Below, one piece after another: positions 1 to 8,683 of a stretch of 64,000 nucleotides of DNA; the stretch's first letter is position 1, and each line of letters begins with the position of its first letter. Below the pieces are notes generated by a model. The model saw only the letters and a list, made by a program, of their open reading frames with translations, ran no database searches and was not told the DNA's origin. A program made the position numbers and the translations under genes. Location of the stretch: assembly GCF_028748185.1 (NCBI RefSeq), contig NZ_CP118164.1, forward strand, positions 5,357,814-5,421,813, given 5' to 3'. The DNA is from Bremerella sp. P1 (GTDB lineage: Bacteria; Planctomycetota; Planctomycetia; Pirellulales; Pirellulaceae).

Positions 1-58
1 TTCATGTTATCTGGCGCGGTTTCCATTGACCAAATGTTCGCCAAGGATGAGAGAGATC

Positions 59-799
59 ATGCGATTTAGCCGAATTGATACTATTTGCCTGGCAATCTGT
101 GGTGCGCTGACCTGCGGTCTGACATTTGCCAATGCCCAGGGGCAATCCATCAATTCAGACACGTTGCAGCAGCCGAGTAGCAACTTCGGTTCTAGCTTGA
201 ACTCGAATACCGGTGGGTCGATCAGTAGCCCTGGAACGAATATGTTCTCGACGCCGCTGCCCGCCCCTTCGTTCTCGAACGATTCCTCATCGGGGACATC
301 AGGTTCAACCGGGACCAGTGGTCTGGGCGGGACGGGAGATGCCAGCGCGGCTTCTTCGCTGATGCAACAGAACCAGCTTAATCCATTTGGTGGTGGTACT
401 ACCGGAACGGGACAGCTTGGCTCAGGTGGTCTCAATTCGGGCCGGAATAGCAGCTTTGGTCGGTTCGGCGCCTTTGGAAACCTGTTCAACAATCAGGCAT
501 TCCAGAATGGCTTCGGTCAGAATGATACACCGCGCCTGCCGACGAAATTAACCGTGAAGTTTAATCATCCCACAATCCCAACCGATTTGGTCAGTTCCGA
601 CATCACACACCGGATTCGCAAGATCGGCCGCTTCCCAGGCGTTATCGTGTCTGTGGAAGACCGGGTGGCCACAGTGTCGGGGATTGTGGAGTCTGAAGAT
701 GATTTGCGGTTGGTCGAACGGTTTGTGTCCCTGGAAGTTGGGGTGTCATCGGTGGTGAACCAGCTTGAATTGCAGGAGCCATCACCGGCTGACCAGTAA
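59..799 (+). CDS. secreted BON-like domain protein
   Basis: A signal peptide ending near an Ala-Asn-Ala-Gln stretch is followed by about 120 residues rich in Ser, Gly, Asn and Thr, then a compact C-terminal domain (roughly the last 85 residues). The alternating beta/helix pattern there, with VSVEDRVATVSGIVESE near its middle, resembles BON or secretin-short domains that bind membranes or partners. Upstream in-frame TTG and ATG codons at 26 and 47 are possible, but the ATG at 59 leads directly into the signal peptide and follows a purine-rich stretch. The 3' end overlaps the convergent lipoprotein gene by 158 bp. Position beside a type II secretion operon suggests an envelope role, which is inference. 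The family assignment is tentative. Confidence 0.7.
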   Translation: MRFSRIDTICLAICGALTCGLTFANAQGQSINSDTLQQPSSNFGSSLNSNTGGSISSPGTNMFSTPLPAPSFSNDSSSGTSGSTGTSGLGGTGDASAASSLMQQNQLNPFGGGTTGTGQLGSGGLNSGRNSSFGRFGAFGNLFNNQAFQNGFGQNDTPRLPTKLTVKFNHPTIPTDLVSSDITHRIRKIGRFPGVIVSVEDRVATVSGIVESEDDLRLVERFVSLEVGVSSVVNQLELQEPSPADQ

Positions 800-1787
800 T
801 CTGCTGGCCGCTTGCCAGGTAGTTGCTGTAAGCCTTCGAGTCTGCAAAGTCTGGCCGAAACGTCTGAAGATTGACGCCCGGCTTCAATTGCAGGGATTGC
901 GGGGCCCGACTCTGATACGGCCCCCCTTGGTATTGAGCCGATGCCTGATCCATTAGCGGCTGAGAAGGTTGCTGTTGCATCGCCGGAAATTGAGACATAA
1001 CCGGCTGCTGTGGATATTGCGAAGGCATCATCGTTTGTGGAGACGTCGGCGAATGGTTCGGAACGACGTAACGCAATCGTTCTTTCATGGTCGACGGTAG
1101 CTGAATCGTCGTCGTGTTAAGCTGTGATGTCTGCTGCTGAGGCATCTGCGTCTGCTGAACTTGAGTCGGTGCCGGAGCAACGTTTCGCTGGAAGTTGACT
1201 TGCGCTACTTCCGGCATGACTTGATCGCTCGGGCTTGGTTGGTATTGAGGTTGGGGAGCTTGGTTCTCCTCCTTTTTGGCAACGCCCATCAGCAAGTGTT
1301 TGCTTTGCTCGCTCATGATGACTTGGCCCATCTCTGTGCGGAAGAACGGAGCAAGGGTGATTTCCTTCTGCTCGCCCCCGGCCCGGTCCCATGGGATCCA
1401 GAAGCTGTACGAATGACCCAGCTTCGACATGCTGTAGTGGGATTGCATCTTCTCAGCATCGAAAACAAACTTGCGGTCCGGTCGTTCGGTATCGATATCG
1501 CCGTGGCGTGCGTCGTCATAGCCATAAATGGTCAGGCTACCCTGAACTCGCACAGGCTTCTGTGTTTCGTCATAGAAATGTATACGACCACCAAAGCCGC
1601 GTGTGGGGGGGTCGTTCGGGTTATAGCGAACGGCGTCTTTCCACGTGACGACCATCTTCAGGGGGACTTTGTATTCTGGTTCTTCATCTTCCCAGGGCAT
1701 CGATGGCATCTTGCCCAACGAAGAGCAGCCACTCGCTGCGAGAACCGTCAGGCAAACCAAACTCAGCGCGAATGCAGTACGTTGCAT
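642..1787 (-). CDS. lipoprotein with Pro/Gln-rich tail, last gene of the T2SS-like operon
   Basis: The N-terminus carries a lipoprotein signal peptide with a lipobox (LAASGC, Cys about residue 21). A folded region of about 150 residues follows, containing WKDAVRYNPNDPP and YSFWIPWDRAGG, and then about 180 residues dominated by Gln, Pro, Met and Ser. I do not recognise the folded domain. The gene starts about 30 bp after the secretin stop and is probably co-transcribed with it. A pilotin or accessory role for the secretin is conceivable from position but unproven. The ATG at 1787 is preferred over 1796 because AAGGA lies 9 bases before it and only 1 base before the other. The final 52 codons lie inside the convergent gene at 59-799. 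Confidence 0.75.
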   Translation of the reverse strand: MQRTAFALSLVCLTVLAASGCSSLGKMPSMPWEDEEPEYKVPLKMVVTWKDAVRYNPNDPPTRGFGGRIHFYDETQKPVRVQGSLTIYGYDDARHGDIDTERPDRKFVFDAEKMQSHYSMSKLGHSYSFWIPWDRAGGEQKEITLAPFFRTEMGQVIMSEQSKHLLMGVAKKEENQAPQPQYQPSPSDQVMPEVAQVNFQRNVAPAPTQVQQTQMPQQQTSQLNTTTIQLPSTMKERLRYVVPNHSPTSPQTMMPSQYPQQPVMSQFPAMQQQPSQPLMDQASAQYQGGPYQSRAPQSLQLKPGVNLQTFRPDFADSKAYSNYLASGQQITGQPVMAPAIQAGSPPMTPQLPGTQTVRPTANHLQTPQSPTLWPPGLPQTR

Positions 1788-1819
1788 GGTTGACATTCCT
1801 TGTTGTTCTGTGCGAGCGA

Positions 1820-4800
1820 TTAGCGAACCGGCTGTTGCGGCATCGGTTGTTGAGAGTACTGCGAGTACTGCGTGACCGGCCCTTGCGGCGGCTGTTGAGG
1901 CTGTTGGGCTGGCGGTTGTTGAGGGTAGCCTTGCCCTGGCTGCATTTGCGGTGGCATTGCCTGGTAACTCTGCTGGAAGTTCACGGGACGAACTTCAACT
2001 GGCTGCAGTACCGACGGCATTGGCTCACCACTTGGTGGCGGCGTGAAGCCCGGTGGGCCCATCTGCGGCAACTGCTGACTAGGTGGTGGCAGTGGGCCTC
2101 GTGGTGGGGCTGCGATCGGAGCGTTATATCCATGCGGTATCACTTCCGGGACACCGGCCGGGTTTTCATCGGGATGAATGGCGATGATGCCATCGTCCAT
2201 TGGCATCGAAGGATCGATTCCGTAGAGTGCTTCCGGGCCGTATACCTTCGCGACATCTGCCAGGCACCAGCTCATGCGGCACATTTCCTGTTCTTTCAGG
2301 TAAGCTGCATCCGCATCGGAACGCACGACGATTGGCGTAATGATAATCAGCAATTCGCTACGCTGGGCGTTGTAGCTGTCGTAGCGGAAGAATCGACCAA
2401 GCAGCGGGACATCGCCTAGAATTGGAACCTGGCGATTAATTACCTCGTTTGAGTTCGAGATCAAACCGCCGAAGACGATCGTTTGACCCGAACGTGCACT
2501 GACTACGGCCGTCGCGGTTTGCGTATCGATGCGTGGCGAACGAATCACATCACCGTTCTGATTGATCGAGATGGGAATACCATTGGCTTCCGACCCAACG
2601 GCAGAGCGTTCAGCCTGAAGGGCCATCACGACAACTCCATCAGGACTGATACGTGGGGTTACGCTGAGGATGATCCCGGTGTTGATCAATTCTGTCGTGT
2701 TAATCGTTCCATTGACGGTCTGTTGCGTCGACGTAATGTACGGTACGCGTTCACCCACCTGGATAAAGCCAGGCTGGTTGTCCATGGTCATGATTTGTGG
2801 TCGAGCGAGCACTTCGAGTCGGCTCTCTCGTTCCAAAGCCCGAACGAGAATATTGACCGATTCGCTGGCCGCCGAAAAGACAAAGCCGCCATATCCCAGG
2901 TCATTATTCACGCGCCCCAGGGCGAAATTCGTCAGGCCCTGAGTACCAACCGCAGCGGCTGTGGCGAGGCTGGCGGCGCTGGAGCTATTACCGAGCGCCT
3001 GGTTGTTCCAGTTATACCCAGGGTCGAGCGTTCCCGAGGACACCACGCTTCGGTCGAAGAGAACCGAATCTTGTAGACCCAACTCGAATCCAAGTTCTTC
3101 CAGGTCGTTCAAGCGAACGTCCGCGATCAGGACTTGTAGCATGACCATCGGAGGTCGCTCGTCCAGTTCTCGTACGATTTCCAGAACCTGGTCGAAGTAA
3201 CGCGGCGTCGCACTGATGATCAGGCTGTTGCTGAACAGTTCAGGCACCACAATCACTTCGCGAACCAACTGCTGGAAGGGACTGACGACTGAAGGATCGA
3301 GCGTTTGAAGTTGACTTTCTTCGGCAAGCAAGGCCGTCAACGATTCCGCGACCAAGTCGGCACGGGCGTTTCGCAGTTTTACAACCGTGCTTTTACGCTC
3401 GGTGACCTCGTCTTGGTCTAAACGAAGCAAAATAGCTTCCACAACGGTCAGGTCGCTGGCGGAGCCCGAAGCGATGATGCTGTTGGTTCGGGTGTCGACC
3501 GTGAAGTTCAAGGGAATCAGGCTCGATTCGCCGGAGCTGGTAGCCTGAGGTGTGAAGAAGGCGTTGGTTTGACGTGCCTGGCTGTTGGCTGACTGAACGG
3601 TCTGAAACAGTTCGTTCAACATGTTTGACAGCTGCGTCGCATCGCCGTTAACGATGGTGAAGACTTTGATTTGCGACTCGGCCGAAGGCTGGGAATCGAG
3701 ATGCTTGATCAGGGCCAGCACCAATTCCATGCTGTGTTCGGGAGCCTTGACAATGAGGGCGTTGGAGCGAGTATCGGCGGTCACCGTAACCTCGTTCAGG
3801 ATACCGGATCGCAGAATCTGCTTGCCTTCGGTATCCAAGGTCATGAACGAAAGCATGGCAGCACGAACCTGCGCCGTCGACTGGGCTTGCTGCTGATTTC
3901 CTCCGGTTGCCGGAGTACCAGTAATCGCTTCCTGCAGAATAGGAGCAAGGTCTTCCGCGACCGAGTTGCGGAGCTGAACGATCTCCAGCTTCAACGTCGA
4001 TTCGCTGGTCGGCACGTCGATTTGCTTGAGCAGGTATTCGATTTCCACCATGTCGCGTGGGCTGGCTGCGACAATCAGCGAGTTGCTGCGAACATCGGAA
4101 GTAACACGAATGCGAGTACCAAGTGCGGTTGGCTCCGTGTAGAACTCGGAAAGCTTGGTTTGTGCTTCCGCGGCGGCCAGATTTTGCAGCGGGAACACCT
4201 TCAGGGTACTGGCAGGGCCGACCGGCTGATCAAGCTTGTCGATCAGTTCCAAGATACCTTCCACGCTTTGGGCACGACCGATAACCAGAATAGCATTCGG
4301 CTTGTTCAGGGCGGTAATGCTGACCTGCCCGTATCGAGCGTTCAGGAGGTTTTCGTACAGTTCGTTGACCATCGTTGCGACCGCTTCGCTATTGGCGTGC
4401 AGCAGCTCACGTACCTCGATGACCGGTTGCGTCTCGACGCTGAGGCGTTCGATGTCGTTGATGATATTGGTGATGCGCTCGACGTCGCGGCGATGGCCAC
4501 GCACGACAATCACGTCCAGCCCTTCCAGGAATTCGATCTGAACCGGGCCGATTAGTCCGCCATCTTCTTCCGGGCTGATGGTGAACTGAGGGTTGTTTGG
4601 GTTTGGTTGATCGGGAATCTCGATCGGTTGTCCGTCTTGCGGTTGACCGATGATTTGGGCAGCATTGTCGTCTTCGTTGGCATTGTCTTCAGCAGGTTGT
4701 TCTGGTTCCGGCTGGAAGATCATCGCTGCCAGGTCACCACTCCAGCGGAGCTTCTTCTTGCCAGCAACGTCTTTGAGAGCCTCGAAAACGTGTTTCTTGG

Positions 4801-5584
4801 CCAGGCTATTCTCGGCATCTCGTAGCGGATCGAGTGCCTTTTCGACGTTGTCACGCGATGCGTTGACGAGCGAAACGAGCGTCGTACGGTAAGCGTCACT
4901 GTGGGAAGGCGTGTCTAGAGCACGAATAACTTCGCCCCAGCTGCGAGCCGAGTCCGCCTGACCGCGGAGGATGGCTGCTCCTTCGTTGCGATAAACCTGC
5001 AGGCTGACCTTCTTATCGGTGTTGGTAGGCAAGGTCATCATCACCATGGCACCTTCGGCAGAGATGGTGACGGGAATACGCTTGCCAATGAGCTTCGCGA
5101 TGCTCGACTCCAGGTTCTCGCCTTGGAGGTTGTTTAGTTTGATCTCAAGCTCAACCAAACCATCGCCCAGATCCTTACTGCGTTGAAACAGTGGTTCCGC
5201 GGGGGTGACGGTTGGCTTAGGTTCAGTAGTACGCACCCTAAGCTCGGAAGCATTCAGCTCGACCGGTCCGGGTTTGCCAGTCTGATAGCCTGACTGCCTC
5301 ACGAAATCCGCAATCTGCGATTGAACGGCTTCTGGTGCGTTGATGACGAGCTTGCCCGAGGACTTATCTCCGTGGATGATCACGTCTGGTTTGCCAGAAA
5401 AGAGTTGCTGGAGAACGTTTGTAAGGCCGTCCAGCTTTTCCGGGTTGATTTGATAGGTTTCCACATTGCCGGCAGGCTTCAATTCCTGCGCAGTGGCAGG
5501 GTAAGACAGCACACCGCTAACAGCGATGGCGAGCATGCCAATCAGTAAACGTGTCATTTTGAATCGATCGAAGGGGCTGACCAT
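1820..5584 (-). CDS. gspD: giant type II secretion secretin (GspD-like)
   Basis: This is the outer-membrane channel subunit of the T2SS-like system. The 1254-residue product has a signal peptide near residues 10-35 and about seven repeated N/NolW-type domains (roughly 45-800), several carrying the family pattern TRSNALIV or TRTNSIIA. The secretin barrel follows at about 813-1085 (VMLQVLIADV at its start, then LARPQIMTMDN, GERVPYI, SGQTIVFGGLI and ELLIIITPIVV). A 150-residue Pro/Gln-rich tail ends the protein. Classical GspD is about 650-700 residues with four N-domains, so this periplasmic vestibule is much longer. GAGGA-type spacing (GAGGA six bases before the ATG) supports the start. A strong hairpin terminator lies upstream at 5751-5783, so it may also have its own promoter in the 240-bp gap. 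Confidence 0.92.
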   Translation of the reverse strand: MVSPFDRFKMTRLLIGMLAIAVSGVLSYPATAQELKPAGNVETYQINPEKLDGLTNVLQQLFSGKPDVIIHGDKSSGKLVINAPEAVQSQIADFVRQSGYQTGKPGPVELNASELRVRTTEPKPTVTPAEPLFQRSKDLGDGLVELEIKLNNLQGENLESSIAKLIGKRIPVTISAEGAMVMMTLPTNTDKKVSLQVYRNEGAAILRGQADSARSWGEVIRALDTPSHSDAYRTTLVSLVNASRDNVEKALDPLRDAENSLAKKHVFEALKDVAGKKKLRWSGDLAAMIFQPEPEQPAEDNANEDDNAAQIIGQPQDGQPIEIPDQPNPNNPQFTISPEEDGGLIGPVQIEFLEGLDVIVVRGHRRDVERITNIINDIERLSVETQPVIEVRELLHANSEAVATMVNELYENLLNARYGQVSITALNKPNAILVIGRAQSVEGILELIDKLDQPVGPASTLKVFPLQNLAAAEAQTKLSEFYTEPTALGTRIRVTSDVRSNSLIVAASPRDMVEIEYLLKQIDVPTSESTLKLEIVQLRNSVAEDLAPILQEAITGTPATGGNQQQAQSTAQVRAAMLSFMTLDTEGKQILRSGILNEVTVTADTRSNALIVKAPEHSMELVLALIKHLDSQPSAESQIKVFTIVNGDATQLSNMLNELFQTVQSANSQARQTNAFFTPQATSSGESSLIPLNFTVDTRTNSIIASGSASDLTVVEAILLRLDQDEVTERKSTVVKLRNARADLVAESLTALLAEESQLQTLDPSVVSPFQQLVREVIVVPELFSNSLIISATPRYFDQVLEIVRELDERPPMVMLQVLIADVRLNDLEELGFELGLQDSVLFDRSVVSSGTLDPGYNWNNQALGNSSSAASLATAAAVGTQGLTNFALGRVNNDLGYGGFVFSAASESVNILVRALERESRLEVLARPQIMTMDNQPGFIQVGERVPYITSTQQTVNGTINTTELINTGIILSVTPRISPDGVVVMALQAERSAVGSEANGIPISINQNGDVIRSPRIDTQTATAVVSARSGQTIVFGGLISNSNEVINRQVPILGDVPLLGRFFRYDSYNAQRSELLIIITPIVVRSDADAAYLKEQEMCRMSWCLADVAKVYGPEALYGIDPSMPMDDGIIAIHPDENPAGVPEVIPHGYNAPIAAPPRGPLPPPSQQLPQMGPPGFTPPPSGEPMPSVLQPVEVRPVNFQQSYQAMPPQMQPGQGYPQQPPAQQPQQPPQGPVTQYSQYSQQPMPQQPVR

Positions 5585-5750
5585 CCGTTGTCCTCACTTG
5601 CATTTGCGCAGCTAAATAGCTGGATTACCGCGCACCTCGCACTACATGGAATATTCGGTAGTACAGGAATTACCCCTACACCGATTTCAACCGTTACAAG
5701 CGATAAATATTCGCGCGGTGTTAGACTTTGACGGCTGGTGAACCCTCGGT

Positions 5751-5783
5751 AAAAGAAAAATGCCGCCAGCTAGCTGACGGCAT
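5751..5783 (-). terminator. Rho-independent terminator between the GspM/C-like gene and gspD
   Basis: Read on the minus strand, a near-perfect stem (ATGCCGTCAG paired with CTGGCGGCAT, one mismatch) is followed directly by TTTTTCTTTT. It sits 43 bases past the stop of the gene at 5826-7022 and 170 bases before gspD. It should stop or attenuate transcription from the upstream pseudopilin genes into the secretin gene. Confidence 0.85.
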
Positions 5784-5825
5784 TGAGTGTTTGTCTTGAT
5801 TTCTTAGGGCGTGCTTGAGAATCGG

Positions 5826-7022
5826 TTAAAGTTCGCCGGCGGGCCCCATCGTGGTAGCTTCGGCCAGGGGTTGTCCAATCGTGAGGACACGCAGGTCCCC
5901 TTCGATTTCCAGAACGACCTCTCGATCTTTCACGTCGACCACTTTCCCCTTCAGGGTGCCGACCGAGAACGTATCGCCTGGCCCTAAACGCAACTGCTGA
6001 TTCTTGGGGCGGTTGTTGAGCCATGCCTTGGGCTGACCGCCAACCGCAACGGTGCCGGTCAAGAAGGTGAACTTCGCTTCGTCAAACTCGGGACGCTTGG
6101 GCGTCGGATCGGGCATCGGTACTGGTTTCGGCTCTACGACCTTGACCAAAAGCTCTTGGGTGGAACTCTTGGGAGGCAGGCGATTGTCGCGGGCTTCGAC
6201 CGTAATCTTGTATTCCCCCAAGGCATTGGGAGTCCATTGCAGCGAACCGCTCTCGGAGAGTTCGACGCCGGCTGGTGGGTCTTTGCCGAGGTAGAACGTC
6301 ACGCGGTCTTTGCGATCGGGATCGCTGGCACTCAAGCGAAACCGTAGGGGACGTTCCAGTTCGGCTTCAACCTCGGTCTTCGACGTAAACAAAGGAGGCT
6401 TGTTGGCTGGGGCGAACAGATTTCGCTGAAGGATGACGTCGGTGTAGTCCTTCAAGTTGCCGTGGGCCAGTTGTGGAAGACGAATGTCATCGGGCTGAGG
6501 AACCTCGTCAGTTCCGTCCACACTGAGGACTGAAACGTTCATCGAGATGTCGAGAAGTTCGGAATCCTTTACCGGAATCAATGTCAGCTTGGAGAACTTG
6601 TGCAAGATATTGAACGAGTAGAATTCATAGGTGAACTGCACGAACTGCTCCATCGTAGCCTGGCCATTGATGGTAAACATGTGCTGGTAGTGATTTCCAC
6701 CGCGGCGACCATTGAGCGGCTTGATGACCACATCGTCAAAGCCTGTCGATTCCAGCGTTTCTCGAAGTCGTTCCTGGTAGAAGGATTGGCTGGCACGAAT
6801 GCTTTCCGGCAGCGCGTGCTTGCGGTAAGTAATCAGACGGTCCATGGCCATCTCGGCCTTTGCCTCGACGAACTTTTCGTCGCTCAAACGTTTCTCGAGG
6901 GTCTCGATCTGTCGATCGCGACTACCGAGCGCCGAGGAATATTGGTTCATAAAGTAGTAGCCACCGACAATCAGCAAGCAGACGCCCACCAGGATGGCCA
7001 AGACACGTTCGCGCTGGGTCAT
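5826..7022 (-). CDS. PilO/GspM-like protein fused to an Ig/cadherin-like domain and a PilP/GspC-like domain
   Basis: An inner-membrane assembly protein of the secretion system. The 398-residue product has one N-terminal transmembrane segment (7-25), a coiled coil (33-60), a PilO/GspM-like ferredoxin fold (about 75-175), a RNLFAP motif (200-205) like the linker of GspC/PilP proteins, a cadherin/He_PIG-type beta domain (about 220-297, with SASDPDRKDR and LQWTPNALGEY), and a C-terminal beta domain (about 317-385) resembling the PilP/GspC homology region. No separate gspC exists in the operon, so this fusion probably provides both GspM and GspC functions. That is inference from domain order. Its start overlaps the stop of the PilM-like gene by 4 bp (ATGA), indicating translational coupling. 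Confidence 0.85.
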   Translation of the reverse strand: MTQRERVLAILVGVCLLIVGGYYFMNQYSSALGSRDRQIETLEKRLSDEKFVEAKAEMAMDRLITYRKHALPESIRASQSFYQERLRETLESTGFDDVVIKPLNGRRGGNHYQHMFTINGQATMEQFVQFTYEFYSFNILHKFSKLTLIPVKDSELLDISMNVSVLSVDGTDEVPQPDDIRLPQLAHGNLKDYTDVILQRNLFAPANKPPLFTSKTEVEAELERPLRFRLSASDPDRKDRVTFYLGKDPPAGVELSESGSLQWTPNALGEYKITVEARDNRLPPKSSTQELLVKVVEPKPVPMPDPTPKRPEFDEAKFTFLTGTVAVGGQPKAWLNNRPKNQQLRLGPGDTFSVGTLKGKVVDVKDREVVLEIEGDLRVLTIGQPLAEATTMGPAGEL

Positions 7023-8620
7023 GACTGGTCTCCTGTGGTGTTCACGGTATCGGTAGTTGGTTCGGCCGGTTCGGCTTCTTCCTCAGGAGCGTCCGTCGAA
7101 ACTTCGGCCGATTCGTTTGCATCTTCCTCCACCGATTCCGTGTCGTTCGCTTCGTCGCGAGGGGCAAAGCGGTCGGTGCCGTCCGGAGTGATCGTGACGT
7201 ATTCCTGGAAGCTGATCGTGTAATTGTCGCCGTAGACGCGTTCTTGAGAGCCTTTTCCTAGAACGGCGTGATGATCGTCCATCAAGCTCGTTTCGATCTT
7301 GCGAATCACAGCCTGGTCGGCAACGTATCCTTCCAATGCAGTGGTTCCGCCTTCATTATTGGCCGGCTGCATGTGGATACGTGTCGTGATCATTTCGTCG
7401 GCGGAAGGGAGATTCTTCGACATGCGGTATAGTTCGTTCAGCCACTGCACATCAGCAGAAACCCAGTTGTCGATCTCGATGACCTCTTCTTCCAAGACCA
7501 CCAGCGGCTTATTCGACTTCTGCAGCTTGGCGATATCTTCCTTGAGTTCGGCAATCCTGGCGTCCCGCGAGGAAATTCCGCTGTACATCAGGTAGGTCAC
7601 CATCAGCACGACGGAAGCCGCGGCAAGGCCTGCCAGGACAAAGATCCGCTTACGATCAGGCGGATCCGGTTTTCGCCGGGGATTAAGAAAGTCGATCGTG
7701 GCATGATTTGTCGATCCATCGGCCAGCAATGTCCCGATCAGTGCGCCAAAATGGCTGGCGACATCTGGCGAAACTTCGACGCTGCTCGAGACATGTTCGG
7801 CCGAGAGTGGGTCGAGGAAATCGACCGTCGCTTTCAGCTCGGTGCCGAGCGTACGCCATGCTTCGGGCGAAGTAGTATGGCCGAGTATCACGATCTGGCT
7901 GATCGACTCGGAAATGCTCTTCGACTGAGCGGCGAGCATCGTTCGGCGAATTTCGCCCTGCAGTGCTTGGAGGTAATGCTGCGTGTCGGGTTCGCCTGGT
8001 AGCCGGGTCGAACGTGTCAGGATGACTTCACCCTGGCTGACCACCGTGAGCTCGACGCGGTCTTCGAGCGTTTCCACGAGTAGGAACGTTTGCCCGACCA
8101 GCCGAGACTGACTTGCTACGAGGTGGGCTGCACCGAACGAGCGAACGTAGAAACTTTGTGGTTGGATCTGAGCCTGATCACAGATCTTCAGGCAGCTTTT
8201 CAGGTTCTTGGCGGAGATTGCCGCCGCTTGTACGCGTGACTTTCCATCCTCGGTGGGCGGCATCTTCACGAAGTCGACGACGCCATCGTCACCCAGGCTG
8301 GTGCACTCGCGAATTGCCTGATAACGAACGATGTCGGGGAGTTCATCTTCGGGAACCGGCGGAACGGTCACGACCTGAAGTTCGATGGACGACCGGTTGA
8401 CTGCCACGATCGCTGGTAGCTTGCTCAGCCCATGGGCCGCGACCTGGTCGGTAAGAAGCCGTGTGACACGGCTTTCGACGGAGGTTGGCTCCGTTCCCTC
8501 GGGAGGAACAGGCAGAGGGAAGTGCAGTGCCTGATCGACAACAATGCTCGATCCGCGCTGGCGGGCAACCACCATGCGGAGAGAACGCGAGTCCCATTCT
8601 ATTGCGAGTTTCTTAGCCAT
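7019..8620 (-). CDS. GspL-like protein: PilM actin-like domain fused to PilN
   Basis: Forms the cytoplasmic/inner-membrane platform that links the ATPase to the periplasmic parts. The 533-residue product begins with an actin-like PilM fold (about 1-300, starting KLAIEWDSRSLRMVVAR). One transmembrane helix at about 326-348 follows, then a coiled coil and a PilN-type ferredoxin fold (about 350-480) and an acidic tail rich in Glu, Asp, Thr and Ala. In type IV pili PilM and PilN are separate. The fusion matches GspL topology. It lies 63 bp after gspK and overlaps the next gene by 4 bp. No Shine-Dalgarno sequence is obvious before the ATG. Confidence 0.88.
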   Translation of the reverse strand: MAKKLAIEWDSRSLRMVVARQRGSSIVVDQALHFPLPVPPEGTEPTSVESRVTRLLTDQVAAHGLSKLPAIVAVNRSSIELQVVTVPPVPEDELPDIVRYQAIRECTSLGDDGVVDFVKMPPTEDGKSRVQAAAISAKNLKSCLKICDQAQIQPQSFYVRSFGAAHLVASQSRLVGQTFLLVETLEDRVELTVVSQGEVILTRSTRLPGEPDTQHYLQALQGEIRRTMLAAQSKSISESISQIVILGHTTSPEAWRTLGTELKATVDFLDPLSAEHVSSSVEVSPDVASHFGALIGTLLADGSTNHATIDFLNPRRKPDPPDRKRIFVLAGLAAASVVLMVTYLMYSGISSRDARIAELKEDIAKLQKSNKPLVVLEEEVIEIDNWVSADVQWLNELYRMSKNLPSADEMITTRIHMQPANNEGGTTALEGYVADQAVIRKIETSLMDDHHAVLGKGSQERVYGDNYTISFQEYVTITPDGTDRFAPRDEANDTESVEEDANESAEVSTDAPEEEAEPAEPTTDTVNTTGDQS

Positions 8621-8683
8621 AGTTCTATTGTATTTCGCAGGCTTATCGGAGCGTGCCGAAAAATGCTCGGCAGGCCCTAGAAA

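Noticed and set aside
1161-1793. 210-codon plus-strand open frame opposite the lipoprotein gene
   Set aside because: The lipobox and operon position favour the minus strand.
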